Positions 7,507 through 13,928 of a DNA stretch of 15,432 nt are shown here, piece by piece; the stretch's first letter is position 1, and the number at the start of each line of letters is the position of its first letter. The DNA is from WYZ-LMO8 sp964586135. GTDB taxonomy: Archaea > Thermoproteota > Methanomethylicia > Nezhaarchaeales > WYZ-LMO8. The notes beneath the pieces were generated by a model that saw nothing but the letters and a program-made list of their open reading frames with translations, had not been told where the DNA came from and did not search any database. A program made the position numbers and the translations under genes. Location of the stretch: contig CAZPGS010000015.1 in assembly GCA_964586135.1 (NCBI GenBank), positions 1 through 15,432 on the forward strand, read 5' to 3'.

Positions 7507-8502
7507 TCAACTCTCGATCCCAGCTAGCTTCCTCATCTCCTTGCCGACTTTCTCAATTAAGTGGGCCTCGACCTCCTTCATAAGCTCTGAGAGGCGCTTT
7601 CTGCCGGAGGCGCACTCCTCGACCCACTCCTTGGCGAAGGAACCGTCCTTGACCCTTTCAGCGGCCTCCTTCATCTTCTCCTTGACGCTCTCGTCTATCA
7701 CCTTCGGTCCGACCGTCAGGCCTCCATACTTGGCCGTGTCGCTCACGTTCCTTAGCATGTGCAGGAGGCCGCCGGAGTATATTAGATCCATTATCAGCTT
7801 GGCCTCGTTGCACACCTCGAAGTACGCGACCTCGGGTTGGTAGCCCTCTTCCACCAAGACTTCGAAGCCCTTCTTTATCAACTCCATGAGCCCTCCGACG
7901 AGCACGCACTGCTCCCCTACGAGGTCCGTCTCGGTCTCCTCCTTGAAGGTCGTCTCTATGACCCCCGCCCTGGCGCAACCGATCCCCTTGGCTATGGCCA
8001 GGGCCTTCTGGAGGGCCTTGCCGGAGTAGTCGTTGTGGACCGCTACCAGAGCCGGGACTCCCTTGCCTTGGAGGTACATCTCCCTGACCTTCGCCCCAGG
8101 GCTCTTGGGGGCGACCATGAAGACGTCCACTTCTCTAGGGGGCTTTATGATGCCGAAGTGGATGTTGAAGCCGTGGGCGAAGCAGAGGCTCTTGCCTTCT
8201 GAGATGTAGGGCTTTATCTTCTCCTCATATACCCTCGGTTGCTCGGTATCAGGAATTAGGAAGAGTATCACGTCCCCCCTCTTGACGGCCTCCGGTATTT
8301 CGTAAACTGCGAAGCCCTCGCTCGTTGCTAGTTTCCAAGACTGGCCCTCCCTCCTAAGCCCCACTATCACGTCGAACCCGCTATCCCTCAGGTTGAGCGC
8401 TTGAGCCCTCCCTTGGCTCCCGTAACCTATGACAGCGATCGTCGATCTCATCAATATGCTGTCATCTATTTCATGGTCTTTATATATGCGGGCCAAGTCC
8501 AT
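7507..8502 (-). CDS. ilvC: Ketol-acid reductoisomerase, short (class I) form
   Basis: IlvC rearranges and reduces acetolactate or acetohydroxybutyrate with a nicotinamide cofactor and magnesium. At 331 aa it is the short class I form. The Rossmann motif GYGSQGRAQ is at 27-35, and the cofactor-selecting loop reads GLRREGQSW (48-56). FAHGFNIHFG lies in mid protein. The metal- and substrate-binding segment has ETDLVGEQCVLVGG, followed by CNEAKLIMDLIYSGGL in the helical domain. The ATG directly follows the ilvN stop (TAG 8503-8505), with GAGGT overlapping that stop. The loop carries Glu between Arg and Gly, which could influence NADPH/NADH choice (inference). Identity is firm. Confidence 0.95.
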   Translation of the reverse strand: MDLARIYKDHEIDDSILMRSTIAVIGYGSQGRAQALNLRDSGFDVIVGLRREGQSWKLATSEGFAVYEIPEAVKRGDVILFLIPDTEQPRVYEEKIKPYISEGKSLCFAHGFNIHFGIIKPPREVDVFMVAPKSPGAKVREMYLQGKGVPALVAVHNDYSGKALQKALAIAKGIGCARAGVIETTFKEETETDLVGEQCVLVGGLMELIKKGFEVLVEEGYQPEVAYFEVCNEAKLIMDLIYSGGLLHMLRNVSDTAKYGGLTVGPKVIDESVKEKMKEAAERVKDGSFAKEWVEECASGRKRLSELMKEVEAHLIEKVGKEMRKLAGIES

Positions 8503-8994
8503 CTACCTCGACAAGGCAACAGGGCCTGAGCTAGCGAGGTCTACGACCTCAGCTATAGCTTTTACCTCGTCTATGAAGTCGTTGACTACCTCCGGCTCTC
8601 CTACGATCTCCATGGTCAAGGTCAGCGCCCTCTCTTCCACTATGCGCGCGCCGTACTTCGACGCTAGAGCGTAGATCATCTCCCTCTCGCTCGGCTTTAA
8701 TGTGCTCACCTTTATTAGTGCGAGCTCCTTGACGTAGAGACCCTTAAGGGGGCTCGCCCCCACCGATATGACTGTGGGCACCTTCTCTATCTGCTTGACC
8801 AACAGCTCTATGGTCTTCTCGTCTGTGCTTACGAGGAAGGTCATCTTTGACACGCCGGGCTGAGTCGTTGGGGCCACTGACATAGCGTCTATGTTCACCC
8901 CCCTCCTCCTAATTATTGAGCTGACCTTGTAGAGCACGCCCGGCTTGTCCTCGACTATCGTCACGAGCATCCTAGGCTCAGCTTCTTGGCTCAC
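8503..8994 (-). CDS. ilvN: Acetolactate synthase regulatory (small) subunit
   Basis: This 163-aa protein is the ACT-domain regulatory subunit that binds IlvB and usually confers valine feedback control. The N-terminal ACT domain (about 9-85) has LVTIVEDKPGVLYKVSSI, RRRGVNIDAMSV and MTFLVST. The C-terminal half has ELALIKVS, MEIVGEP and the helix VNDFIDEVK typical of the small subunit's second domain. Start GTG 8994 lies 17 bases inside the end of ilvB, with GAGGTG eight bases upstream; an ATG at codon 9 lacks such a site. The overlap with ilvB suggests translational coupling and equal synthesis of the two subunits. Length matches the family. The symbol ilvN or ilvH is used in different species. 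Confidence 0.92.
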   Translation of the reverse strand: MSQEAEPRMLVTIVEDKPGVLYKVSSIIRRRGVNIDAMSVAPTTQPGVSKMTFLVSTDEKTIELLVKQIEKVPTVISVGASPLKGLYVKELALIKVSTLKPSEREMIYALASKYGARIVEERALTLTMEIVGEPEVVNDFIDEVKAIAEVVDLASSGPVALSR

Positions 8995-10678
8995 TGACCA
9001 ACACCTCGTGAAGGGCTCTACCTGGAGGGACCATCGGAAACACCTTCTCCTCCGGCGAGATGGAGACGTCTATTACCGTGGTGACTTCGCTCTTCGCCGC
9101 CTGTTTGAGAGCTTCTTCGAGCTCGGCAAGAGAGCCCGGCCTAACGCCCTCAGCCCCGTACGCATGAGCCAGCTTAACGAAGTCCGGAACCCTCTTTAGG
9201 TCTACGGCCATGAACCTCCTCCTATACAACACGTGCTGCCACTGCCTGACCATCCCCAGAGCGCTGTTATTCAGTATGACCACCACCACCGGGATGCCCT
9301 CAGTGACCGAAGTGGCCAAGTCTTGCTCCGTCATCAAGAAGCTCCCATCTCCGTCGACGTCCACGACCACTTTGTCGGGGCATGCGACCTTAGCTCCGAG
9401 CGCTGCTGGAAAGCCGAAGCCCATCGTCCCTAGGCCTCCCGAGGTTATAAAAGACCTCGGGGCCCTAGCCAAGTAATGTAACGCGCACCACATCTGGTTT
9501 TGACCGACCCCTGTCGTGACTATCGACTTGCCGGGCTCGAGGAGCTTGTTGAGCAACTTTATCACCGCTGGCGGCTTTAGTTCAGGGCCTTGGAATTCTT
9601 CGGCCCCGCTCTCAAAGGCAGCTCTCAACTCTCTCACTCTGCTCAGCCACGCGTCTCGAGGCTTCATCCCCTTCAGCTTCTTGAGCTCCCTCAAAAGGAG
9701 CCCCAGGACTTCTTTCGCGTCACCAACTATCGGCAAATCGACCCGGACGTTCTTGTTTATCTCCGCCGGGTCTATGTCCACGTGGATCTTGCAAGCCCCC
9801 TTAGCGAATTCCTCGAACCTCCCAGTAGTCCTGTCAGCGAATCGGACCCCTATGGCGAGCAAGACGTCGCACTCGACGACCGCATAGTTAGCGCACGCCC
9901 TCCCGTGCATCCCTATCATCCCCAAGCAGAGCGGGTGGTCTTCCGGTATGGCTCCTTTGCCCATCAGGCTCGTCACGACGGACGCCGAGAGGGTTTCGGC
10001 TAGTGCTAGGAGTTCTTGGTGGGCCCCCGACCACGTCACCCCGCCACCTGCTAATATGAGGGGCTTCTCGGCCTCTGCCAGCACTTCAGCGGCCTTCTTG
10101 ACCTTGTCGGTATCGACGCGTGGAGGGCTCGGATTGTAGCCGATTACGTCGAGCTCGTCTGAGAACTCCACCTCGACTTGCTCTCTCTGGACGTCCACCG
10201 GTACGTCTATTAGCACTGGCCCTGGACGCCTGGTCGTGGCTATCGTGAAGGCCGTCTTAAAGACCTTGGGTATGTCCTTAGCCGAAGTGAGCTGGAAGCA
10301 ATACTTTGTTATCGGCGTGACTATCCCTATTATGTCGGCTTCTTGAAACGCGTCCCTACCTATCATCGGCCTCGCGACCTGCCCCGTAATCGCTATCACC
10401 GGCGAGCTGTCCAAGTGCGCCGTCGCTAGGCCGGTCACGAGGTTCGTGGCCCCTGGACCCGATGTGGCCATGCAGACCCCGGGCCTCCCGCTGGCCCTCG
10501 CATAGCCGTCGGCCATGTGGGCCACACATTGCTCATGCCTTCCCAGTATGTGCCTTATGTCCGAGTCGTAGAGGGCGTCGTAAAGGGGCAGAATCGCCCC
10601 TCCCGGTATGCCGAAGACTACTTTGACCCCTTCCCTCTTCAGAGAGCGGACTATAGCCTCAGCTCCGCTGATCAACAT
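8978..10678 (-). CDS. ilvB: Acetolactate synthase catalytic (large) subunit
   Basis: IlvB condenses pyruvate with pyruvate or 2-ketobutyrate using thiamine diphosphate, FAD and magnesium, the first common step of valine/isoleucine synthesis. The 566-aa protein has all three domains of the family. The N-terminal part includes GRHEQCVAHMADGYARASG, whose Glu49 is the thiamine-activating residue, and SGPGATNLVTG. The middle domain has VRFADRTTGRF. The C-terminal thiamine-binding motif runs from GDGSF (443-447) to ILNNSALG, followed by MVRQWQ, the segment typical of acetolactate synthase rather than other family members. I chose ATG 10678, five bases after GGTGA; a GTG at 10687 overlaps that site and would add three residues. 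It is the first gene of the operon and is preceded by an unusually long leader. Confidence 0.95.
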   Translation of the reverse strand: MLISGAEAIVRSLKREGVKVVFGIPGGAILPLYDALYDSDIRHILGRHEQCVAHMADGYARASGRPGVCMATSGPGATNLVTGLATAHLDSSPVIAITGQVARPMIGRDAFQEADIIGIVTPITKYCFQLTSAKDIPKVFKTAFTIATTRRPGPVLIDVPVDVQREQVEVEFSDELDVIGYNPSPPRVDTDKVKKAAEVLAEAEKPLILAGGGVTWSGAHQELLALAETLSASVVTSLMGKGAIPEDHPLCLGMIGMHGRACANYAVVECDVLLAIGVRFADRTTGRFEEFAKGACKIHVDIDPAEINKNVRVDLPIVGDAKEVLGLLLRELKKLKGMKPRDAWLSRVRELRAAFESGAEEFQGPELKPPAVIKLLNKLLEPGKSIVTTGVGQNQMWCALHYLARAPRSFITSGGLGTMGFGFPAALGAKVACPDKVVVDVDGDGSFLMTEQDLATSVTEGIPVVVVILNNSALGMVRQWQHVLYRRRFMAVDLKRVPDFVKLAHAYGAEGVRPGSLAELEEALKQAAKSEVTTVIDVSISPEEKVFPMVPPGRALHEVLVSEPRS

Positions 10679-10795
10679 CGAGCTCACCCGAGAAGCAGGA
10701 GAAGGCCTTATGCCTTGGAGGGGCCTCTGAGGGCGCTAAGTCCGAGAAGGTCAGTGTACTTGGAGAGACAGATCCCTCTTCATCTCCGGCACCTA
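10679..10795 (-). promoter_or_regulatory. Long 5' leader of the ilvBNCD operon
   Basis: If the TATA box at 10814-10827 is used, the transcript carries about 115 untranslated bases, long for a crenarchaeal mRNA. It can form AAGGC/GCCTT (loop ATAAG), CCTC/GAGG and GGAGA/TCTCC helices. It also contains a ten-codon frame MKRDLSLQVH behind AGGTG. The peptide has two Leu and one Val, too few for a convincing attenuator. The rest of the gap up to 11008 holds the two divergent promoters and no confident gene. Confidence 0.3.
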
Positions 10796-10811
10796 CGAAA
10801 AGGGCTTTCGT
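10795..10811. promoter_or_regulatory. Palindrome at the predicted ilv transcription start, possible operator
   Basis: ACGAAA, five-base spacer AGGGC, TTTCGT. It lies between the TATA box and the predicted transcription start, where archaeal repressors commonly bind. The function is inferred from position. Confidence 0.35.
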
Positions 10812-10813
10812 CT

Positions 10814-10827
10814 TTTAGATAAAGGTT
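10814..10827 (-). promoter_or_regulatory. Probable BRE/TATA promoter of the ilv operon
   Basis: The minus strand reads CCGAAACC then TTTATCTAAAAG. Transcription would start near 10795. A second box, TTGTTTAAAACC, lies about 18 bases upstream and cannot be excluded. Confidence 0.45.
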
Positions 10828-10968
10828 TCGGTTTTAAACAATTTCACGGCTTAAGGATGGCAGTCTCTAGAGCGGTCCATGAGATTTGAGTTTTACGGCG
10901 GTGATTAAAGGCCATGGACTACGCTCAAGCTGTGGCCAGACTCTCTTTAGAGGTCCTTTGAAAATTAG

Positions 10969-10977
10969 CTTTAAGTT
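10969..10977 (+). promoter_or_regulatory. Probable TATA box for the small membrane protein gene
   Basis: CTTTAAGTT is preceded by purine-rich GAAAATTAG. A start of transcription near 10999 would give a 10-base leader containing GTGAGG before ATG 11009. Confidence 0.45.
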
Positions 10978-11008
10978 AAGGCATTCACCCTCATTCGTGA
11001 GTGAGGCA

Positions 11009-11332
11009 ATGGCAAAGGTACAAGTAGCGAACGTCGTCGCCGACTTCGTGTTTTGGTCGCTGATATTCATCATCGTTGCACACGTTGTCACTCGAAGGCT
11101 TGGTTGCCTAGGCATAACCTTAGGCGCTGGCGGTGCCATATTCTCAGCACTCGCAACACTTACGGTCCTCTTGCCCGGAATGGAGCCCACGTTCTTCTCT
11201 TTAGTGCCATTCCCGACTCTGCTCAGCATTTCTTCGCTATCGCAACAAGCCCTGTTGTGCATGGTTGCAGCGATATGCTGTTTTGGAGCAAGTTACGTGA
11301 TTGAGAGAATTGTTCACCAGAGGAAGTCCTAG
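11009..11332 (+). CDS. Small membrane protein of unknown function
   Basis: I do not recognise this 107-aa protein. ATG 11009 has GAGG three bases ahead and a TATA-like box about 36 bases ahead. The longer frame back to 10886 has no such support, and its extra residues look like read-through of non-coding DNA. Three hydrophobic stretches are visible: about 11-28 (VADFVFWSLIFIIVAHVV), 32-58 (Gly/Ala/Leu-rich, containing GITLGAGGAIFSALATLTVL) and 77-98, which has two Cys pairs' worth of LLCMVAAICC. TRR follows the first stretch and HQRK ends the protein, so positive charge at those ends may set topology. It lies between the ilv operon and the cdv cluster and shares no operon with either. A division or envelope role is conceivable only by neighbourhood. 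Confidence 0.6.
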   Translation: MAKVQVANVVADFVFWSLIFIIVAHVVTRRLGCLGITLGAGGAIFSALATLTVLLPGMEPTFFSLVPFPTLLSISSLSQQALLCMVAAICCFGASYVIERIVHQRKS

Positions 11333-11724
11333 AAACTCAGAGGAAGTGCGCGTTGATAGCTGATCACGTAAAGCGATGAATGGTAATACCCTACCAAAAG
11401 ATATAAGCTTCTGCGAAGTAAAGCGCGTCCTCGGAGAAAAACTTTATAAATTCCCGCGATAGCCAGGCCTTCGACCAGAAGTCTTTAAGATGTCGCCTCA
11501 CATCAAAGAGTTGCCTCGTTGATATGGACCGTTTTAAGCTCGACGTTCGTAATACCCAAAGGATTAAGATCGAGGTGTGGGATGTTTCCTTAGCTCGCAC
11601 CACCTCACTTCATCACCTTGACTATCTGACGTAAAATTATCACTTTTAAGATGCCAGGCAATGATCTCGACAATCTTTCAATCTTCGTTATAACGCATCC
11701 TTTTATCGTCCTAGAGTCCATTGG
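11333..11724. other. Intergenic stretch of about 390 bases upstream of the cdv cluster
   Basis: I see no confident gene. A palindromic TATA-type element, ACTTTATAAATT, near 11441-11452 could start transcription either way. Short plus-strand frames at 11489 (MSPHIKELPR) and 11524 (34 codons) lack ribosome sites. A 70-codon minus-strand frame (11603-11391) has TATA-like DNA and GAGGTG at its start, but its arginine codons (CGA and CGG beside AGG) do not look like this genome. The stretch is richer in A+T than its neighbours and may hold cell-cycle control sites for the division genes, though no repeated motif stands out. Confidence 0.3.
11687..11707 (+). promoter_or_regulatory. Promoter region of the cdv cluster
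   Basis: Two TATA-like boxes, GTTATAAC (11687-11694) and CTTTTATC (11700-11707), lie 35 and 22 bases ahead of ATG 11725. Either allows a leaderless or very short-leadered transcript. Confidence 0.4.
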
Positions 11725-12399
11725 ATGCACGAGGTGAAGGTTGACTTGTCTAGGATTGAGAAGTTCGCTAAGAGGTGGGATAGGGAGGTCAAGGAACCAG
11801 TGACCTCGAGGATTAAGTCGTTCTTAATCCCCGACGTTCCCCTGAAGTACAAGATCGATATGGCCATGAACAAGCTCAAGGTGCAGCTAGATAAGCTCGA
11901 CCAAGTCAGCGCCAGGCTTATGGAGAGGGATAAGAAGGTATTCGAGAAGGTCGTCGACGCCTTCATCAAGCACGAGATGGACAGGGCCACGCTGTACGCC
12001 AACGAGCTAGCGGAGCTGAGGAAGATGGGCAAGATAATACTGTTCAGCAAGCTTTCGCTGGAGAAGGTGCTCCTGAGGCTGGGTACGATAAAGGAGGTAG
12101 GCGAGCTCGTGGTCGCCATGGCCCCAGCAGTAGAGGTCGTGAGGAGGATAAAGAGCTGCTTGACCGGCGTGTTGCCAGACGTCGAGCAGGAGCTGGGCGA
12201 GCTGGGCGAGACACTCAACAGTCTCGTCCTCGAGGCTGGACAGGTGACCGGACAGACGCTCACGCTCGAGGCCACGGAGGAGGCGCAAAAGATACTGGAA
12301 GAGGCCATGGTCGTGGCCGAGCAGAAGATGAGGGAGAAGCTCCCAGAGATACCGACGACTGGGGCCGCGGAGCCCGCGAAGCAATCCATGCCCAAGTGA
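11725..12399 (+). CDS. ESCRT-III-like protein without winged helix (CdvB paralogue)
   Basis: This 224-aa Snf7-fold protein is a CdvB paralogue, expected to polymerise on the membrane during cell constriction. It is nearly all helix. The core from about 40 to 200 contains ERDKKVFEKVV (67-77) and YANELAELRKMGKII (91-105), and its counterpart in the cdvB gene of this cluster has YANELAELRK too. KLPEIP (205-210) near the end resembles the MIM2 motif bound by the MIT domain of CdvC. No winged helix follows; the tail is a short Pro/Ala-rich end. In this it resembles the CdvB1/B2 type of Sulfolobales, which are usually encoded apart from the main cluster. cdvA starts 11 bases after its stop, so they should be co-transcribed. 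ATG 11725 fits a leaderless transcript; GTG 11734 is an alternative. Confidence 0.85.
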   Translation: MHEVKVDLSRIEKFAKRWDREVKEPVTSRIKSFLIPDVPLKYKIDMAMNKLKVQLDKLDQVSARLMERDKKVFEKVVDAFIKHEMDRATLYANELAELRKMGKIILFSKLSLEKVLLRLGTIKEVGELVVAMAPAVEVVRRIKSCLTGVLPDVEQELGELGETLNSLVLEAGQVTGQTLTLEATEEAQKILEEAMVVAEQKMREKLPEIPTTGAAEPAKQSMPK

Positions 12400-12410
12400 G
12401 GTGGTGACGC

Positions 12411-13079
12411 ATGGTCGAGCTGACTGTTGCCGAGTTCGTCAAGTACGTAAGTAAGCACGTTAGGGATCCTTACGGCAGGCAAATAGGCAAGATAGCGGCC
12501 TTCATAAGCGACACGCTGGGCAAGGTGAAGACCGTTGTCCTCGAGCACGGCGACGGGGAGTACAACGGATACTCCACTGAGTGCGTAACCATAGAAGGCG
12601 ACATGATAAAAATATTGTCAGAGCTGAAGGCCGAGGCCAACAAGGTGGCCAAAGAGCTCGAGCTCGCATGGAAGAAGAACCTAGCCCTCGAAGAGCTACG
12701 GGAGAGGAAGGAGGTGCCCCAAGAAGTCTACGAGCACTTCAGTCCGCAATACGAGGCCACGCTTAAGGAGTTGAAGAGCAGGGCCGCGGAGGTCGTCGAG
12801 AAGATCAAGGGGAGAATCGCCGAACTAGACTCTCAGGCGAGAGTCCTGCAACTGGCACTAGCTAGCGCAAAGGTGTCTCACAGGATAGGTGAGATTGACG
12901 ACGTCTTCTTCAACTCGATCGTCAACATGATCCAGACGGGCATGAACAGGATAGCTGGTGAGAGGAAGGACTTAGAGGCTTCTATAGCCGAGCTTGAGAA
13001 ACTCATTACTGCGCCCCCCGTACTCCCGAAGATTAGTAAAGAGGATACAGAGGCGCTCGTGGTGCGTATCAAAGAGTGA
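12411..13079 (+). CDS. cdvA: Cell division protein CdvA
   Basis: CdvA is the crenarchaeal membrane-binding division protein that recruits ESCRT-III (CdvB) to mid-cell. The 222-aa protein has the expected parts. A beta-rich PRC-barrel-like N-terminal domain (about 1-65) has VRDPYGRQIGKIAAF and VTIEGDMIKIL. A long charged helical coiled-coil region follows (about 65-190). The short C-terminal tail PPVLPKISKEDTEAL lies where the CdvB-binding peptide (E3B) sits in Sulfolobus. Start ATG 12411 is preceded by GAGGTGGTGA, an excellent ribosome site overlapping the end of the previous gene. cdvB follows after 35 bases. I see no signal peptide or membrane segment; membrane contact is expected through the folded domain. 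The call rests on domain order plus the neighbouring ESCRT-III and Vps4 genes. Confidence 0.9.
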   Translation: MVELTVAEFVKYVSKHVRDPYGRQIGKIAAFISDTLGKVKTVVLEHGDGEYNGYSTECVTIEGDMIKILSELKAEANKVAKELELAWKKNLALEELRERKEVPQEVYEHFSPQYEATLKELKSRAAEVVEKIKGRIAELDSQARVLQLALASAKVSHRIGEIDDVFFNSIVNMIQTGMNRIAGERKDLEASIAELEKLITAPPVLPKISKEDTEALVVRIKE

Positions 13080-13114
13080 CAGCGCAGGAAGCTCGACAAT
13101 GAGGTGGAAGCGAG

Positions 13115-13867
13115 GTGCACCGCCTATGGCGTGGATGGAGAAGGCAGACCCTTAAGGAGAGGATATACGAGGCCCTAAAGGTGCTAAACGCCCAGCACCG
13201 TAGACTTCAGCAGTTAGTAACTAGACTTCAGGAGAGGGACAAAGAGCTATTCAACGCGTGTACTATGGCAAAGTCTTGGAACGACGAGCTTCACGCGATC
13301 CTCTACGCCAACGAGCTCGCGGAGCTCCGAAAGCTTATAAAGACCATTATGGCCAGCAGCTTGGCCATAGAGCAGGTCATACTGAGGCTTGAGACCATCG
13401 AACAGCTCGGGGACGCTATGGTCCATCTAGGCCCCGTTATGAAGATAATACAGGGCCTGAGGGGACAGCTGACCAACATAATACCGGAGGTCGCTACTGA
13501 GCTAGACAACGTTAACAAGATGCTTGGAAGCATACTGGTGGACGTGGGGGAGCCCAAGACCACTGAAGTCGTGGCTAGCGAAGAGGCCTTGAAGGTCCTA
13601 CAAGAAGCTGAAGTCATAGCCGAGCAGAGGTTGAAGGAGAAGCTGCCCGAGCTTCCAATGGTAGCTCTCGAGAAGATACCCGTCTCTACTTCGACCGCTG
13701 CACCTCTTGGAGTAGATAGCCTTGAGGAAAAGTTGCTGGAGTACATCAAGAGGCAAGGCGGGGAAATAATAATAAGCAAGTGCGCGGCCGAGCTCAAAAC
13801 CCCTCCCGATGACATTAGGAGGGCTCTTGAGAGGCTAGCGTCTGAGGGCAAGATAAGGCTCGCCTAG
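13115..13867 (+). CDS. cdvB: Cell division protein CdvB (ESCRT-III with winged helix)
   Basis: CdvB is the ESCRT-III subunit that links CdvA to the contractile ESCRT polymer and is removed during division. The 250-aa protein has a basic N terminus (WRGWRRQ), then the Snf7 helical core (about 12-170) with QERDKELF and LYANELAELRKLIKTI. A MIM2-like KLPELP lies at 176-181, then a Ser/Thr/Pro linker. The C-terminal winged-helix segment (about 203-249) contains LEEKLLEYIKRQGGEIII and IRRALERLASEGKIRL. In Sulfolobus the winged helix binds the CdvA tail. Start GTG 13115 follows GAGGTG by eight bases and no later start is available before conserved sequence. An ATG at 13099 in another frame reads 18 codons ending in EKADP, as if continuing into LKERIY of the cdvB frame; an indel near the N terminus is possible. 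Confidence 0.9.
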   Translation: MHRLWRGWRRQTLKERIYEALKVLNAQHRRLQQLVTRLQERDKELFNACTMAKSWNDELHAILYANELAELRKLIKTIMASSLAIEQVILRLETIEQLGDAMVHLGPVMKIIQGLRGQLTNIIPEVATELDNVNKMLGSILVDVGEPKTTEVVASEEALKVLQEAEVIAEQRLKEKLPELPMVALEKIPVSTSTAAPLGVDSLEEKLLEYIKRQGGEIIISKCAAELKTPPDDIRRALERLASEGKIRLA

Positions 13868-13899
13868 CCTCATCCAATAAGCCCCCCTCACTTTCTCAA

Positions 13900-13907
13900 T
13901 TTAAGTA
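13900..13907 (+). promoter_or_regulatory. Probable TATA box for cdvC
   Basis: TTTAAGTA lies in the 61-base cdvB-cdvC gap, centred 25 bases before ATG 13929, where no ribosome site precedes the start. This is the layout of a leaderless crenarchaeal gene. Confidence 0.5.
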
Positions 13908-13928
13908 ATAGATAGTAAGGGATTAGTG

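Noticed and set aside
10914..10961. 15-codon frame MDYAQAVARLSLEVL with GGTGA nine bases ahead
   Set aside because: Too short to support without conservation, and the promoter of the membrane protein gene begins right after it.
10886..11008. N-terminal extension of the small membrane protein back to 10886
   Set aside because: It would read through the TATA-like box and the well-placed GAGG ahead of ATG 11009.
11391..11603. 70-codon minus-strand frame upstream of the cdv cluster
   Set aside because: The ribosome site overlaps the start codon, codon use differs from all neighbours and the protein is not recognisable; kept only as part of the intergenic entry.
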